64,000 nucleotides of DNA, from NCBI GenBank assembly GCA_963794215.1, contig CAWCCQ010000002.1, positions 248,001 to 312,000 on the forward strand, in the 5' to 3' direction. Each line of letters begins with the position of its first letter. Positions within the stretch are counted from its first letter, which is position 1. Under the pieces are notes generated by a model. It was not told the origin of the DNA. It searched no databases and was given only the letters and a program-made list of their open reading frames with translations. This DNA is from DATKRB01 sp963794215. Lineage in GTDB: Bacteria; Actinomycetota; Acidimicrobiia; Acidimicrobiales; RAAP-2. Shown in pieces: positions 44,226 to 53,173 of this stretch. Made by a program: the position numbers and the translations under genes.

Positions 44226-45052
44226 GCGTCTCGGCTGTCCTCGCCCCCACCCTCCCTTCGCGCCCCGAGCCAACCGGCCATCCGGTGCGGTGGCTGTTCG
44301 CCGACGCCATGACCATGACCTGGCGAAATCTGATCGCCCTCACCCGGGTCCCCGAGGCGGTCTTCTTTTCGAGCGTGCAGCCAATCATGTTCGTGCTGCT
44401 CTTTCGGTACATCTTCGCTGGCGAGATCCACGTGCCCGGTCCCGGCGGTTACGTGGACTACCTCATGCCGGGAATCTTCGTCCAGACGGTCGCCTTCGGG
44501 GCGGTCGGCACCGCCATCGGGCTGTCCGAGGATCTCCAAAAGGGGCTCATCGAGCGGTTCCGGGCCCTGCCCATGGCCCGATCGGCCGTGCTGGCGGGAC
44601 GGACCACCGCCGACCTCATCCGCAACGTGTTCGTCGTCGCGCTGATGTTCGGCGTGGGCTACCTGGTCGGGTTCCGGATTTACACCAGCGCCTGGTCGGC
44701 CCTCGAGGGCGCGCTGGTGCTGCTGCTGTTCAGCTACGCCTTGAGTTGGGGCTTCGCCGCGATCGGGTTGTCTGCGCCGAATAGCGAGACGGCGCAACTG
44801 ATGAGCTTTCCCATCTTGTTCCCGCTGGCCTTCGCCAGCTCGGCGTTCGTGGAGGTCTCCACGATGCCCAGCTGGCTGCAGGGCTTCGCCACCTACCAAC
44901 CCTTCAGCGTGACTGTGGACGCCGTCCGCTCGCTCATGGTGGGTGGCCCCTATTACTCGGCCAACGCGCCGTGGCAGGCGGTCCTCTGGTCGATCGGCCT
45001 GTTCGTGGTCCTCGCCCCACTGGCTGTCTGGCGTTACCGAAACAGCACCTGA
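44222..45052 (+). CDS. ABC-2 type transporter permease (DrrB-like)
   Basis: 276 residues from GTG 44222. After a polar N-terminus (DAMTMTWRNLIALTRVPEAV) come six hydrophobic helices: PIMFVLLFRYIFAGEI, FVQTVAFGAVGTAIGLSEDL, RNVFVVALMFGVGYLVGFRI, LVLLLFSYALSWGFAAIGLS, FPILFPLAFASSAFVEVSTM and LWSIGLFVVLAPLAVWRYRN. The LPMARSAVLAGRTTADLI coupling loop fits ABC2_membrane exporters paired with DrrA. Forms the membrane part of the transporter. Confidence 0.9.
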   Translation: MSVSAVLAPTLPSRPEPTGHPVRWLFADAMTMTWRNLIALTRVPEAVFFSSVQPIMFVLLFRYIFAGEIHVPGPGGYVDYLMPGIFVQTVAFGAVGTAIGLSEDLQKGLIERFRALPMARSAVLAGRTTADLIRNVFVVALMFGVGYLVGFRIYTSAWSALEGALVLLLFSYALSWGFAAIGLSAPNSETAQLMSFPILFPLAFASSAFVEVSTMPSWLQGFATYQPFSVTVDAVRSLMVGGPYYSANAPWQAVLWSIGLFVVLAPLAVWRYRNST

Positions 45053-45057
45053 GCGGC

Positions 45058-45085
45058 CCGCCGGTGGGGTCGTGGACACCGGCGG
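45058..45085. terminator. Bidirectional hairpin between convergent genes
   Basis: CCGCCGGTG (45058-45066) pairs perfectly with CACCGGCGG (45077-45085) across a 10-base loop, lying between the ends of the permease and glyS, which converge. Flanking TGAGC/GGCTCA can extend the stem. No U-tract follows, as is common in high-GC actinobacteria. Confidence 0.6.
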
Positions 45086-45095
45086 CCTGGGCGGC

Positions 45096-46532
45096 TCAGC
45101 ATTGGCCGGTCCGCTCCCTCAGCGCCTCAAGCAGGCGCTCGATCGGCACGCGGACCTGCTCGGTGCTGTCGCGGTCGCGTATGGTCACCGACCGGTCCTC
45201 GAGGGAGTCGAAGTCGACGGTGACGCACCACGGGGTGCCGACTTCGTCCTGGCGGCGATAGCGCCGACCGATGGACTGGGTCGTGTCGTAGTCGCACATG
45301 AAGTGGGGCTGGAGCAGGCCGAGCACCTCACGGGCCACTGGCTCGAGCGTCTCTTTGCGAGAAAGCGGCAGCACTGCCACCTGGGTGGGTGCGATCCTCC
45401 AGTGGAAGCGCAGGACCGTACGCGCCTCGCCCCCCACTTCGTCCTCGTCGTAGGCGGCGAGCAAGAAGGCCATCATGGTCCTCGTGGCGCCGGCCGCCGG
45501 CTCGATGACGTAGGGGACGTAGCGCTCGCCGCTGGACTGGTCGAAGTACTCGAGGCGGGCACCGGATGCGGCGGCGTGGGCCCGCAGATCGAAGTCGGTT
45601 CGCTGGGCGATCCCCTCGAGTTCGTCCCAGCCCCACGGGAACAGGAACTCGACGTCGGCGGTGCCGGTCGAATAGTGCGACAGCTCGTCGGCCTCGTGGT
45701 GGCGGAGGCGGAGCAAGTGGCTCGGGATGCCCAGATCCACATACCAACCGAGCCGCTCGTCGAGCCAGTACTCGAACCACTGCTGGCTCTCGGCCGGAGG
45801 GACGAAGTACTCCATCTCCATCTGCTCGAACTCACGGGTACGAAAGACGAAGTTCTGCGGCGTGATCTCGTTGCGGAACGACTTGCCCACCTGGGCGATG
45901 CCGAAGGGGGGCTTCTTACGGGTGGTGTTCAGGACGTTGGCGAAGTTCACGAACATGCCCTGCGCCGTTTCGGGACGGAGGTAGGCGACGGCACCTTCGT
46001 CCTCCACCGGCCCAGCGTGCGTCTTGAACATGAGGTTGAAGGCCCGCGCCTCGGTGAGGTCGCTCGAACCGCAGTTGGGGCACACCCCCTCGATCTTGTC
46101 GGCCCGCCACCGCTCGTGGCAGTTGCGGCAGTCCACCAACGGATCGGTGAAGTTGGCGAGGTGACCCGAGGCTTCCCAAATGGCCGGGGGCGAGAGAATC
46201 GCCGCGTCCAGACCGACGACGTCGTCGCGCAGCTGGACCATCGAGCGCCACCAGGCGTTCTTCACATTGCGCAACAGGTTGACCCCGAGGGGACCGTAGT
46301 CGTAGGTCGAACGGAACCCGCCGTAGATCTCGGCCGACGGAAAGATCAGCCCGCGGCGCTTGCAGAGGTTGACGACCTTGTCCATGAGGTCGCTGGGCAC
46401 GACCTTGTCCATGAGGTCGCTGGGCACGACCTTGTCCATGAGGTCGCTGGGCACGACCTTGTCCATGGGGTCGACCTTGTCCTCGGCGTCGCTCGGAGGC
46501 ACGTGGTCCTCGAACGGGAGGTCGGCAGTCAT
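45096..46532 (-). CDS. glyS: Glycyl-tRNA synthetase (class II, homodimer type)
   Basis: 478 residues; charges tRNA-Gly. Class II motifs: CKRRGLIFPSAEIYGGFRST, DYGPLGVNLLRNVKNAWW, the zinc site CRNCHERW and CPNCGSSD, RPETAQGMFVNFANV (motif 2 region), FGIAQVGKSFRNEITPQNF and the C-terminal anticodon-binding region (PTQVAVLPLSRKETLEPVA). The N-terminus is extended by three tandem MDKVVPSDL repeats; the true start may be the last Met (MDKVVNLCKRRG). The stop faces the terminator at 45058; ATG overlaps the hemW stop. Confidence 0.94.
   Translation of the reverse strand: MTADLPFEDHVPPSDAEDKVDPMDKVVPSDLMDKVVPSDLMDKVVPSDLMDKVVNLCKRRGLIFPSAEIYGGFRSTYDYGPLGVNLLRNVKNAWWRSMVQLRDDVVGLDAAILSPPAIWEASGHLANFTDPLVDCRNCHERWRADKIEGVCPNCGSSDLTEARAFNLMFKTHAGPVEDEGAVAYLRPETAQGMFVNFANVLNTTRKKPPFGIAQVGKSFRNEITPQNFVFRTREFEQMEMEYFVPPAESQQWFEYWLDERLGWYVDLGIPSHLLRLRHHEADELSHYSTGTADVEFLFPWGWDELEGIAQRTDFDLRAHAAASGARLEYFDQSSGERYVPYVIEPAAGATRTMMAFLLAAYDEDEVGGEARTVLRFHWRIAPTQVAVLPLSRKETLEPVAREVLGLLQPHFMCDYDTTQSIGRRYRRQDEVGTPWCVTVDFDSLEDRSVTIRDRDSTEQVRVPIERLLEALRERTGQC
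46374..46467 (-). repeat. 27-bp tandem repeat in glyS 5' end
   Basis: Three exact copies of a 27-bp unit (plus-strand GACCTTGTCCATGAGGTCG..) followed by a partial fourth copy. They keep the frame and encode MDKVVPSDL three times, each unit bringing its own potential start codon in front of the catalytic domain. Confidence 0.9.
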
Positions 46533-47692
46533 GGCCGAAGGTTATCGGGTGCCTCTCTGGCTACTTTCCCGTCGGGGTCGGTCACCTCCACGCGCAGGTG
46601 AGTGGTCACCGTGTTGGCCAGGAGCCGGCCGGCGACGCTCAGCACCGCCCGACCATCGCGGCGTACCACCAACGCCTCCAGTTCGGGCAGCTCGGGCAGC
46701 GCGGCCTCGGGCACCCCGCGCGGCGTACGGAGCGAGAGCGCCAGGGACTCGAAGCGACGTTGACCCTCGGTCAGCACCTCCTGGCCGGCCATCGGAGACG
46801 AACCGGCCTCGATCGCCGCCACGTAACGCTCGGGGCGGCGGACGTTCCACCACCGGCGCCCGGCGCGGTGCGAGTGGGCCGCGGACCCAATCCCTCGGTA
46901 GTCGCCTTGGCGCCAGTAGAGCTGGTTGTGGGTACAGCCGTGGCCCGGTAGGCACCAGTTGGACACCTCCTCCCACGCGTAGCCCGCGGACGCCAGGAGA
47001 GCGTCGGCGCGCTCATAGCGGGTGGCCTGCACGTCGTCGTCGGGATGTCGGTCGGGCTGGCGGGCCAGCGGCGTGCCCGGTTCGACGGTAAGGGCGTAGG
47101 CGCTCACGTGCGGGGGTGCCGCGGGGTCGCCGAGCACGTCGGCAATCGTGCGGTCCCAGTCCGCCTCGCTCTCGCCCGCTCCACCGAAGATCAAGTCGAC
47201 GTTCCACGATTCGAAGCCGGCATCCCGGGCCAACGCCAGGGCCCGAGGCACCGTGTCGGGATCGTGCCGACGTCCGAGGGTGAGCAGCACGTGCTGGGAT
47301 GTGGACTGAACGCCGAGTGACAGTCGGGTGACCCCGGCTCGGCGGTAGGCGGTGAACCGCTCGCTCGTGGCGTCCTCAGGGTTGCACTCGACGGTCACCT
47401 CGGCCTCGTGCACTCCGGGCACGGCCGCCAACAGTCGGCACAGCTCGTCGGCCGGCAACCTCGACGGGGTCCCACCACCGACGAACACGCTCGAAACCGG
47501 TCCGAGTTCCTCGCGCGCCGTGTCGAGCTCGGCGATACAGGCGTCGACATAGCGCTTCATCAGATGGTCGCGGTCGGTGTACGTGGCGAAGGCGCAGTAG
47601 TCGCAGCGGTGGCGGCAGAAGGGGACGTGGACGTACACGCCCGCTCCCGCGCTCAACTGGGAGGGGACCCCCCGACTACCGAGTGGTTGCAC
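46529..47692 (-). CDS. hemW: HemW-like radical SAM heme chaperone
   Basis: 387 residues from GTG 47692 (VQPLGSRGVPSQLSAGAGVY); the longer open frame upstream overlaps recO antisense composition and is rejected. Radical SAM C-x3-C-x2-C in VPFCRHRCDYCAFATY, then VSSVFVGGGTPSRLPADEL, VECNPEDATSERFTAYRRAG, LSLGVQSTSQHVLLTLGR and NWCLPGHGCTHNQLYWRQGD. The single Cys after the core separates HemW from true HemN oxidases; the role is heme delivery rather than coproporphyrinogen oxidation. ATGA overlap with glyS. Confidence 0.88.
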   Translation of the reverse strand: MQPLGSRGVPSQLSAGAGVYVHVPFCRHRCDYCAFATYTDRDHLMKRYVDACIAELDTAREELGPVSSVFVGGGTPSRLPADELCRLLAAVPGVHEAEVTVECNPEDATSERFTAYRRAGVTRLSLGVQSTSQHVLLTLGRRHDPDTVPRALALARDAGFESWNVDLIFGGAGESEADWDRTIADVLGDPAAPPHVSAYALTVEPGTPLARQPDRHPDDDVQATRYERADALLASAGYAWEEVSNWCLPGHGCTHNQLYWRQGDYRGIGSAAHSHRAGRRWWNVRRPERYVAAIEAGSSPMAGQEVLTEGQRRFESLALSLRTPRGVPEAALPELPELEALVVRRDGRAVLSVAGRLLANTVTTHLRVEVTDPDGKVAREAPDNLRP

Positions 47693-47709
47693 GGAGTCGG
47701 CCCACCGGG

Positions 47710-48444
47710 TCAAAGACCAGCGACAGATCGCACGCTGCGCAGCCGCCGATCGAGGTGCGCTTCCATCGCCTCGGTCGCGAGCTCTGACACCTCGGCGGCA
47801 CCCAGGGGAGGCGGGCCGCGCAGGATTGAGCCGAGGGACCCACCGAGGATGTCGCGCAAGAGGGCAAGGGCCTGAGGCGACAGGGGGCGGCCACGCCGGC
47901 AGCGCCGGCACAGGGCGCCGCCCTCGAGGAGGTCGAAGGCCACCAGCTCCACCTCGCCGTCGGGCTGGCCGCACGACGCACAACCCTCCAGCACGGGTCC
48001 GGCGCCTTCGAGGACGAGCGCCTTCAAGAAGAACGCCGGTGCGAGCAGCGTGGGGTCCCGGTCGGGGTCCGACAACGTGCGCAGGGCACCCACCACCATC
48101 TCGTAGAGGGCACGGTCGGTGTGGCGTTCTTGGGCGAGGTGGTCGGCGACCTCGAGCAGCGAGAGCCCCTTGGTCATCTTGCCGAGGTCCTCGCGCACCA
48201 ATCGGAAGCGGTCGATCACCTCGACCTGGTCAACCACGTCCAGCTCACCCCGCCCCTGCCATAGCTGCAGGGCCACGTGGCTCAGCGGCTCGAGGCGTGA
48301 GCCGAACTTGCTTCCGGTCCGCCGGATCCCCTTGGCCACGGCCCGGACCTTGCCGTGCTGCGCGGTAAGGAGCACGACAATGCGGTCCGCCTCCCCAAGG
48401 CGGTAAGTCCGAAGCACGACACCCTGGTCACGGAACAGGCTCAC
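47710..48444 (-). CDS. recO: DNA repair protein RecO
   Basis: 244 residues from GTG 48444. Mediates RecA loading with RecF/RecR and anneals ssDNA. N-terminal OB-fold DQGVVLRTYRLGEADRIVVL, AVAKGIRRTGSKFGSRLEPL; a helical middle (KALVLEGAGPVLEGC) and a zinc motif CASCGQ...CRRCRRG. Length typical. Overlaps the upstream gene by GTGA and lies 17 bp from hemW, so uppS-recO-hemW-glyS form one transcription unit. Confidence 0.93.
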   Translation of the reverse strand: MSLFRDQGVVLRTYRLGEADRIVVLLTAQHGKVRAVAKGIRRTGSKFGSRLEPLSHVALQLWQGRGELDVVDQVEVIDRFRLVREDLGKMTKGLSLLEVADHLAQERHTDRALYEMVVGALRTLSDPDRDPTLLAPAFFLKALVLEGAGPVLEGCASCGQPDGEVELVAFDLLEGGALCRRCRRGRPLSPQALALLRDILGGSLGSILRGPPPLGAAEVSELATEAMEAHLDRRLRSVRSVAGL

Positions 48445-48833
48445 GGCCGACCTGGTTCGGGTGTTTCGGCGCTCGGGCGACCGGCGGCTTCGTGAGCGGC
48501 TTCGGCCGAACCGGCCACCTGCCCGACCTCGGGCTGCCGAGTAGCTGACTCGACTGAGGGGGTTTCGACTGAGGGGGTTTCGACTGAGGGGGTTTCGACT
48601 GAGGGGGTTTCAGACCCGGCGGGCGTCGGGATCGGACCGCCCTCGGGCGCGTGAACGGCCCGCGTCCTCGGGGTACTGCGTCCTCCGATCCAGTTGCCTC
48701 CGGCCACCAGCACGACGAGCACTGCACCGCTCACCAACAACGCAGTCAGGGCGGTGAAACCGGCGGCAGCCATCCAACACAAGAAGCCGAGCAGGACCAC
48801 CGCAAACCCGGCGGTCACCTTGGTGACCGTCAT
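48441..48833 (-). CDS. Small membrane protein with ETPSV repeats
   Basis: 130 residues: two hydrophobic helices (VTAGFAVVLLGFLCWMAAAG and ALTALLVSGAVLVVLVAGG) and a hydrophilic tail containing ETPSV four times, encoded by a perfect 15-bp tandem repeat. Stop overlaps the recO start and ATG overlaps the uppS stop, so it is coupled on both sides. A membrane gene at this position is common in actinobacteria but its role is unknown. Confidence 0.7.
   Translation of the reverse strand: MTVTKVTAGFAVVLLGFLCWMAAAGFTALTALLVSGAVLVVLVAGGNWIGGRSTPRTRAVHAPEGGPIPTPAGSETPSVETPSVETPSVETPSVESATRQPEVGQVAGSAEAAHEAAGRPSAETPEPGRP
48551..48610 (-). repeat. 15-bp tandem repeat, four exact copies
   Basis: The plus-strand unit CGACTGAGGGGGTTT occurs four times without change and encodes ETPSV/VETPS on the minus strand. 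Exact identity at the DNA level indicates recent expansion by slippage. Confidence 0.95.
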
Positions 48834-49714
48834 GGGGTCACCACCCCGCCGTACCGACGATTGCGCCGCTGGAACTCGAGGACGGCCTCATAGAGGTGCC
48901 GGCGTCGCATGTCGGGCCACAGCACGTCGGGAAAGATCAGCTCGCTGTACGCCAGCTCCCATAACAGGAAGTTCGAGATGCGGTACTCGCCCGACGTCCG
49001 GATCACGAGATCGGGATCGGGCATGTCGGGGAAGTACAGGTGCCGGCGAATGGCCCGCTCGTCGACCTTGTTGGCGGCAACCCCTTCGGCGACCAGGCTT
49101 CTGACAGCGTCGACGATCTCGGCCCGCCCGCCGTAGTTGAACGCCAGCGTGAGCGTCAGCCTCGAGTTCTTCGCCGTCTGCGCCACCGATTCATCCATCC
49201 GTCGCAGGACCCGGCGCGGAATCCGCCAGTCCCGACGACCCGAGAATCGGATGCGAACGCCCTTGTCGTCGAGCTCGTCGCGGCGTCGGGTAAGCAGGGA
49301 CTCGTTGAATCCCATCAAGAACCGCACCTCGTCGGGAGGGCGTCGCCAGTTCTCGGTGGAAAAGGCGTACATCGTGAGCCAGCTGATGCCGATCTCGAGC
49401 GCGCCGTCCACCACCTCCATTAAGGCACCCTCTCCTGCCACGTGTCCTTCGGTCCTCGGGAGACCCCGCTGATGCGCCCACCGCCCGTTGCCGTCCATGA
49501 CGCATCCGACGTGCGCGGGCACCCGGGTGCGGTCCAATGCCTCGGGGACCGCGTCGGACCCCTCGGCCCCCACCGACGAACCGGCAGGCGGGGGGGACGG
49601 GTTCGACCACGAAGCCGGTGATCTCGCCACGAGCGACGACCGGGCCCGACGGCTCCGCGAACCACCGTCGACACTCCCGTTAGAAAGGAGACGACGATCG
49701 TCGCTGGTGGGCAC
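48830..49714 (-). CDS. uppS: Undecaprenyl (or decaprenyl) diphosphate synthase
   Basis: Cis-prenyltransferase making the lipid carrier for peptidoglycan. Conserved block HVGCVMDGNGRWAHQRGLPR with the catalytic Asp, then GHVAGEGALMEVVDGALE, LTMYAFSTENWRRPPDEVRF, LTLAFNYGGRAEIVDAVRSL and DLVIRTSGEYRISNFLLWEL. ORF of 294 residues includes about 45 extra N-terminal residues; the true start may lie nearer VPEALDRTRVPAH. Heads the uppS-recO-hemW-glyS unit, divergent from the helicase gene. Confidence 0.93.
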   Translation of the reverse strand: MPTSDDRRLLSNGSVDGGSRSRRARSSLVARSPASWSNPSPPPAGSSVGAEGSDAVPEALDRTRVPAHVGCVMDGNGRWAHQRGLPRTEGHVAGEGALMEVVDGALEIGISWLTMYAFSTENWRRPPDEVRFLMGFNESLLTRRRDELDDKGVRIRFSGRRDWRIPRRVLRRMDESVAQTAKNSRLTLTLAFNYGGRAEIVDAVRSLVAEGVAANKVDERAIRRHLYFPDMPDPDLVIRTSGEYRISNFLLWELAYSELIFPDVLWPDMRRRHLYEAVLEFQRRNRRYGGVVTP

Positions 49715-49914
49715 CAGTCGAAACTACCCCTCCACGCACTGGAGTCCGCGACGGCCGGCGCAGGTCGCCCCAAGGCCGACAGCCGAAGAGAGGCCACTGG
49801 GTAGAGCCGTCGCGTGCTCCCTGGAGCAGGCCGCACCCCCGAGATCGCCCGCACCCGCCCTGGGCCGGCTCGAGGCAGCACTGGCCGCGAAGGCCTGGCC
49901 TGTAGCGTCGTGCC

Positions 49915-52023
49915 GTGATGGACGAGGACATCGCCGCCCTCTTGGAGAGGGTTGCCTCGGGCCTGCCGGGCGGTGGCGAGCAACGGCCCGGCCAGCTCGC
50001 CATGGCTCAGTCGGTGGCGCACGCCATCGACGCACGGCGCCACCTGATCGTCCAGGCGGGGACCGGCACCGGCAAGTCCCTTGCGTACCTCGTCCCGGCC
50101 ATCGCGTCGGGCGCCAAGGTGGTCGTGGCCACGGCGACCAAGGCCCTGCAGGATCAGCTGGCCGACAAGGATCTCCCCGCACTGGCCGACAGCCTGGGGC
50201 GCCCATTCTCCTTCGCGGTTTTGAAGGGCCGGAGCAACTACCTGTGTCGCCAGCGGGCCGCCGAAATCGCCGACGGCAGCCTCCAAGGTTCCCTGGTGGT
50301 CGAGGGCGAGAGCTCGGCTGACCGGGCCGTGCCCGGGCCCGAACGCCTCGCTGACCAGGTCCGTGAGCTTCTGGCATGGGCCGAGCAGACCTCCAGCGGC
50401 GACCGAGCGCACCTCCCGTTTGAACCCGCAGAGCGAGCCTGGGAGATGCTGAGTGTGGGCCCGCGTGAGTGCCCCGGCGCGTTCCGATGCCCTTCGGGTC
50501 AGCGCTGCTTCGCCGAGGAAGCTCGGGCCGCCGCGGCGGACGCGGACGTGGTCGTCGTCAACACCCATCTCTATGGCGCGCACCTAGCCAGTGGCGGGGT
50601 GGTCCTGCCGCCCCACGACGTGGTCATCTTCGATGAGGCCCACGAGGTCGAGGCCGTGATGACGGCAAGCCTGGGTGTCGAGCTGGCACCCGGAAGGTTC
50701 CGAGCCCTCGTGAACCTGGCTCGGGCCCTGCTCGACGGTGGGCACGCTGCCACCTCGCTCGACGGGCTCGTCGCCGTAGCCGATCGCCTCCGCGACGAGC
50801 TGGCGGGTCGCCTGGGGGACCGAGTCCTCGTTGACAGCCCCACGGCCACGGCCCCGACCAGGACGGGCACAGCCCCGGCCAGCCCCGGCCCTGGGGGCCG
50901 GGGGGCAACGGGCGCCGCCGGCGAAGGGTCCGTGGCGTGGTCCTCCTCTCCGGGCGGCGACCGCTCGGGGCGGGAGCGAACCCGCCCAGGGCCGGTCCAA
51001 CGCACCACGCAGCAAGAGATCGCGTTGCTCGACACGCTGAACCTGGCGACAGCCCGGCTCGACGCGGTCGTCGCGTTGCTACGCGAGGCCGACGACCCCG
51101 AGGGGCCCGGTGCTGACACCGCCCGACGAGCCCGGACCCTGAGTGCGGCCGCACGCCTGGGCGAGGATTCGGCGCGTGTGGCCGCCAGGACCCCCGACGA
51201 GGTGGCGTGGGTCGACGGGACGGCTCGCGCGCCGGTGCTGCGCTTGTCGCCTATCGACGTCGCCCCGGCCCTTGCCGGCGCGCTCTGGGGTCAGGTCACC
51301 GCCGTGCTCACCAGCGCGACCGTGCCCGTCGGACTGGCACGGAGCCTGGGCCTCGACCGCTTTGACCACGACGAGTTCGATGCCGGAAGTCCGTTCGACT
51401 ACGCCTCGAACTCGATGCTCTACGTCGCCCGGCATCTGCCGGACCGGCGGCGAGCCGACGCCGAGGCCGCCGTGCACGAAGAGCTGGCGGCGCTCATCGC
51501 CGCTGCGGGGGGGCGCACCCTCGCCCTGTTCACCAGCCGACGGGCCACCGACGCGGCCGTCGAGGCCTTACGGCCCCGCATGCCCTATCGACTCCTCGCC
51601 CAGGGCGAGCTGCCCAAGGTCAGGCTCCTCGCGCAATTCGCCGAGGACGAGACCTCCTGCCTGTTCGCCACGCTCGGGTTCTGGCAGGGCGTCGACGTAC
51701 CGGGTCGTTCGCTGTCGCTCGTGACCCTGGACCGGCTGCCGTTCTCGCGGCCCGACGACCCGCTCCTCGATGCCCGGCGCCAACGGGTCGGCGACGCAGC
51801 GTTCCGGCTGGTGGATCTGCCCCGGGCGGCAACGCTCCTCGCCCAAGGAGCTGGGCGCCTCATTCGTGCCGCGAACGACCGGGGCGTCGTCGCCGTGCTC
51901 GATCCCCGTCTCGCCACCGCCGGATACCGCCGAACACTTCTTGCGGCCCTCCCGCCGATGCGTCGGACCACGGACCGGCGCAAAGTCGAAGAATTCCTTC
52001 ACCGTGTGTTGGAACACCGGTGA
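49915..52023 (+). CDS. DinG/XPD-family ATP-dependent DNA helicase
   Basis: 702 residues. Superfamily 2 helicase with Walker A LIVQAGTGTGKSLAYLVPAI, ATATKALQDQLADKDLPAL, DEAH in VVIFDEAHEVEAVM, and C-terminal FATLGFWQGVDVPGRSLSLV and GAGRLIRAANDRGVVAVLDP. Four Cys (NYLCRQRA, RECPGAFRCPSGQRCFAEEA) form the expected iron-sulphur cluster. Likely acts on stalled forks, R-loops or G4 structures. A low-complexity Ala/Pro/Arg insert (about residues 300-355) is unusual. Start 49915 or 49918. Confidence 0.9.
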   Translation: MMDEDIAALLERVASGLPGGGEQRPGQLAMAQSVAHAIDARRHLIVQAGTGTGKSLAYLVPAIASGAKVVVATATKALQDQLADKDLPALADSLGRPFSFAVLKGRSNYLCRQRAAEIADGSLQGSLVVEGESSADRAVPGPERLADQVRELLAWAEQTSSGDRAHLPFEPAERAWEMLSVGPRECPGAFRCPSGQRCFAEEARAAAADADVVVVNTHLYGAHLASGGVVLPPHDVVIFDEAHEVEAVMTASLGVELAPGRFRALVNLARALLDGGHAATSLDGLVAVADRLRDELAGRLGDRVLVDSPTATAPTRTGTAPASPGPGGRGATGAAGEGSVAWSSSPGGDRSGRERTRPGPVQRTTQQEIALLDTLNLATARLDAVVALLREADDPEGPGADTARRARTLSAAARLGEDSARVAARTPDEVAWVDGTARAPVLRLSPIDVAPALAGALWGQVTAVLTSATVPVGLARSLGLDRFDHDEFDAGSPFDYASNSMLYVARHLPDRRRADAEAAVHEELAALIAAAGGRTLALFTSRRATDAAVEALRPRMPYRLLAQGELPKVRLLAQFAEDETSCLFATLGFWQGVDVPGRSLSLVTLDRLPFSRPDDPLLDARRQRVGDAAFRLVDLPRAATLLAQGAGRLIRAANDRGVVAVLDPRLATAGYRRTLLAALPPMRRTTDRRKVEEFLHRVLEHR

Positions 52024-52174
52024 GTTGGCCAGACGCGACACCCTTGCGGAACGAGCGCCGCACTAAATAGGGCCCTCGCGTTCCCGTTTCACGGGATGTT
52101 CATCGCTCATCCACCCATCGCCGACATCTTTGGGCGACCATTGCCCGGACAGGGTGGCGGCGCGGCGAGAAGCT

Positions 52175-52219
52175 CCCAGACAGCCTCGGCGAACCCGAGC
52201 GGCGCCGAGGCTGTCTGGG
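52175..52219. terminator. Perfect 17-bp inverted repeat between convergent genes
   Basis: CCCAGACAGCCTCGGCG (52175-52191) and CGCCGAGGCTGTCTGGG (52203-52219) are exact reverse complements separated by 11 bases, midway between the ends of the helicase gene (52023) and era (52243), which converge. Strong enough to terminate both directions. Confidence 0.8.
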
Positions 52220-52242
52220 CAGCGACCAACTCGCGAGCGGGC

Positions 52243-53169
52243 TCAGTAGCCGAGGCGGTCGATCTGGTCCTCGCGCTGTTGCCACCGCTTCTCGACTCGC
52301 ACGACGAGCTCGAGATAGGCACCGGGCGGGAGCTCGGCACGCACGGCGGAGCCCGCCGCCTTCAGGACCTCACCGCCGACGCCGATGACGATCCCTTTCT
52401 GCGAGTCGCGCTCGACCACGATCTCACAGCGGATCCTGGGCCACTCCCATTCGGTGACGCGGCACGCGATGGAGTGCGGCAGCTCGTCTCGGGCCCGGAT
52501 CAGCAATTGCTCGCGTACCAGCTCGGCCACCCGAACGGCCTCTGGGGTGTCGGTGACCATGTCGTCGGGGTAGAACGGCGGCCCTTCGGGCAACCGGGCG
52601 ACGATGGCGTCGACGAGAGCGCCCACGCCGTCCCCCGACATGGCCGAAACCGGGAAATACTCGACCGCGGCCGCGACCGCGGCCAGTTCGGTGCCCTGGG
52701 CCACGCGCCCGACGGCTTGCGCCACCGTCGCCAGGCGTTCGAGCGTCTGGTCTCGTCGAGCCCGATCGGTCTTGTTCACAGCGACCATCATCGACGGAGC
52801 CTCTGACATCTCGGCTCGCTCGAGCTCGGCCGCCTGCACCGCGCGCAGCGCCCTCTCGAGGACCAACCGGTCGCCTGGACCGATTGGGGCGGTGGCGTCG
52901 ACCACCACGACCACCGCGTCCACGTCCTCCAGCGAGGCCGACGCCGTCTCGTTCAGCCGGTTCCCGAGCGCGGTACGGGGCCGGTGCAAGCCCGGCGTGT
53001 CGGTGAAGACCACCTGTGCATCGGGGCGATGGAGCACGCCGCGGATGCGGTGACGGGTGGTGTTGGGCTGCATCGAGGTGATCGAGACCTTGGTTCCAAC
53101 CATCTGGTTCACCAGCGTCGACTTTCCGACGTTGGGGCGTCCGAGGACGCTGACGAAGCCCGAGCGCAC
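52243..53169 (-). CDS. era: GTPase Era
   Basis: 308 residues from GTG 53169. Ribosome-assembly GTPase binding 16S rRNA 3' end. G1 VSVLGRPNVGKSTLVNQMVG, G3 FTDTPGLHRPRTALG, G4 MVAVNKTDRARRD, G5-like VSAMSGDGVGALVD; C-terminal KH domain GIVIGVGGEVLKAAGSAVRA. The open frame starts earlier but those residues overlap the CNNM gene out of frame. Eight bases after the CNNM stop. Confidence 0.94.
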   Translation of the reverse strand: MRSGFVSVLGRPNVGKSTLVNQMVGTKVSITSMQPNTTRHRIRGVLHRPDAQVVFTDTPGLHRPRTALGNRLNETASASLEDVDAVVVVVDATAPIGPGDRLVLERALRAVQAAELERAEMSEAPSMMVAVNKTDRARRDQTLERLATVAQAVGRVAQGTELAAVAAAVEYFPVSAMSGDGVGALVDAIVARLPEGPPFYPDDMVTDTPEAVRVAELVREQLLIRARDELPHSIACRVTEWEWPRIRCEIVVERDSQKGIVIGVGGEVLKAAGSAVRAELPPGAYLELVVRVEKRWQQREDQIDRLGY

Positions 53170-53173
53170 GCGT

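Noticed and set aside
43595..45079. 494-codon minus-strand frame opposite the ABC transporter
   Set aside because: Antisense to two complete transporter genes; no recognisable domain.
44943..46601. 552-codon plus-strand frame opposite glyS
   Set aside because: Shadow of glyS; the repeated VHEVAGHDL segment merely mirrors the 27-bp repeat.
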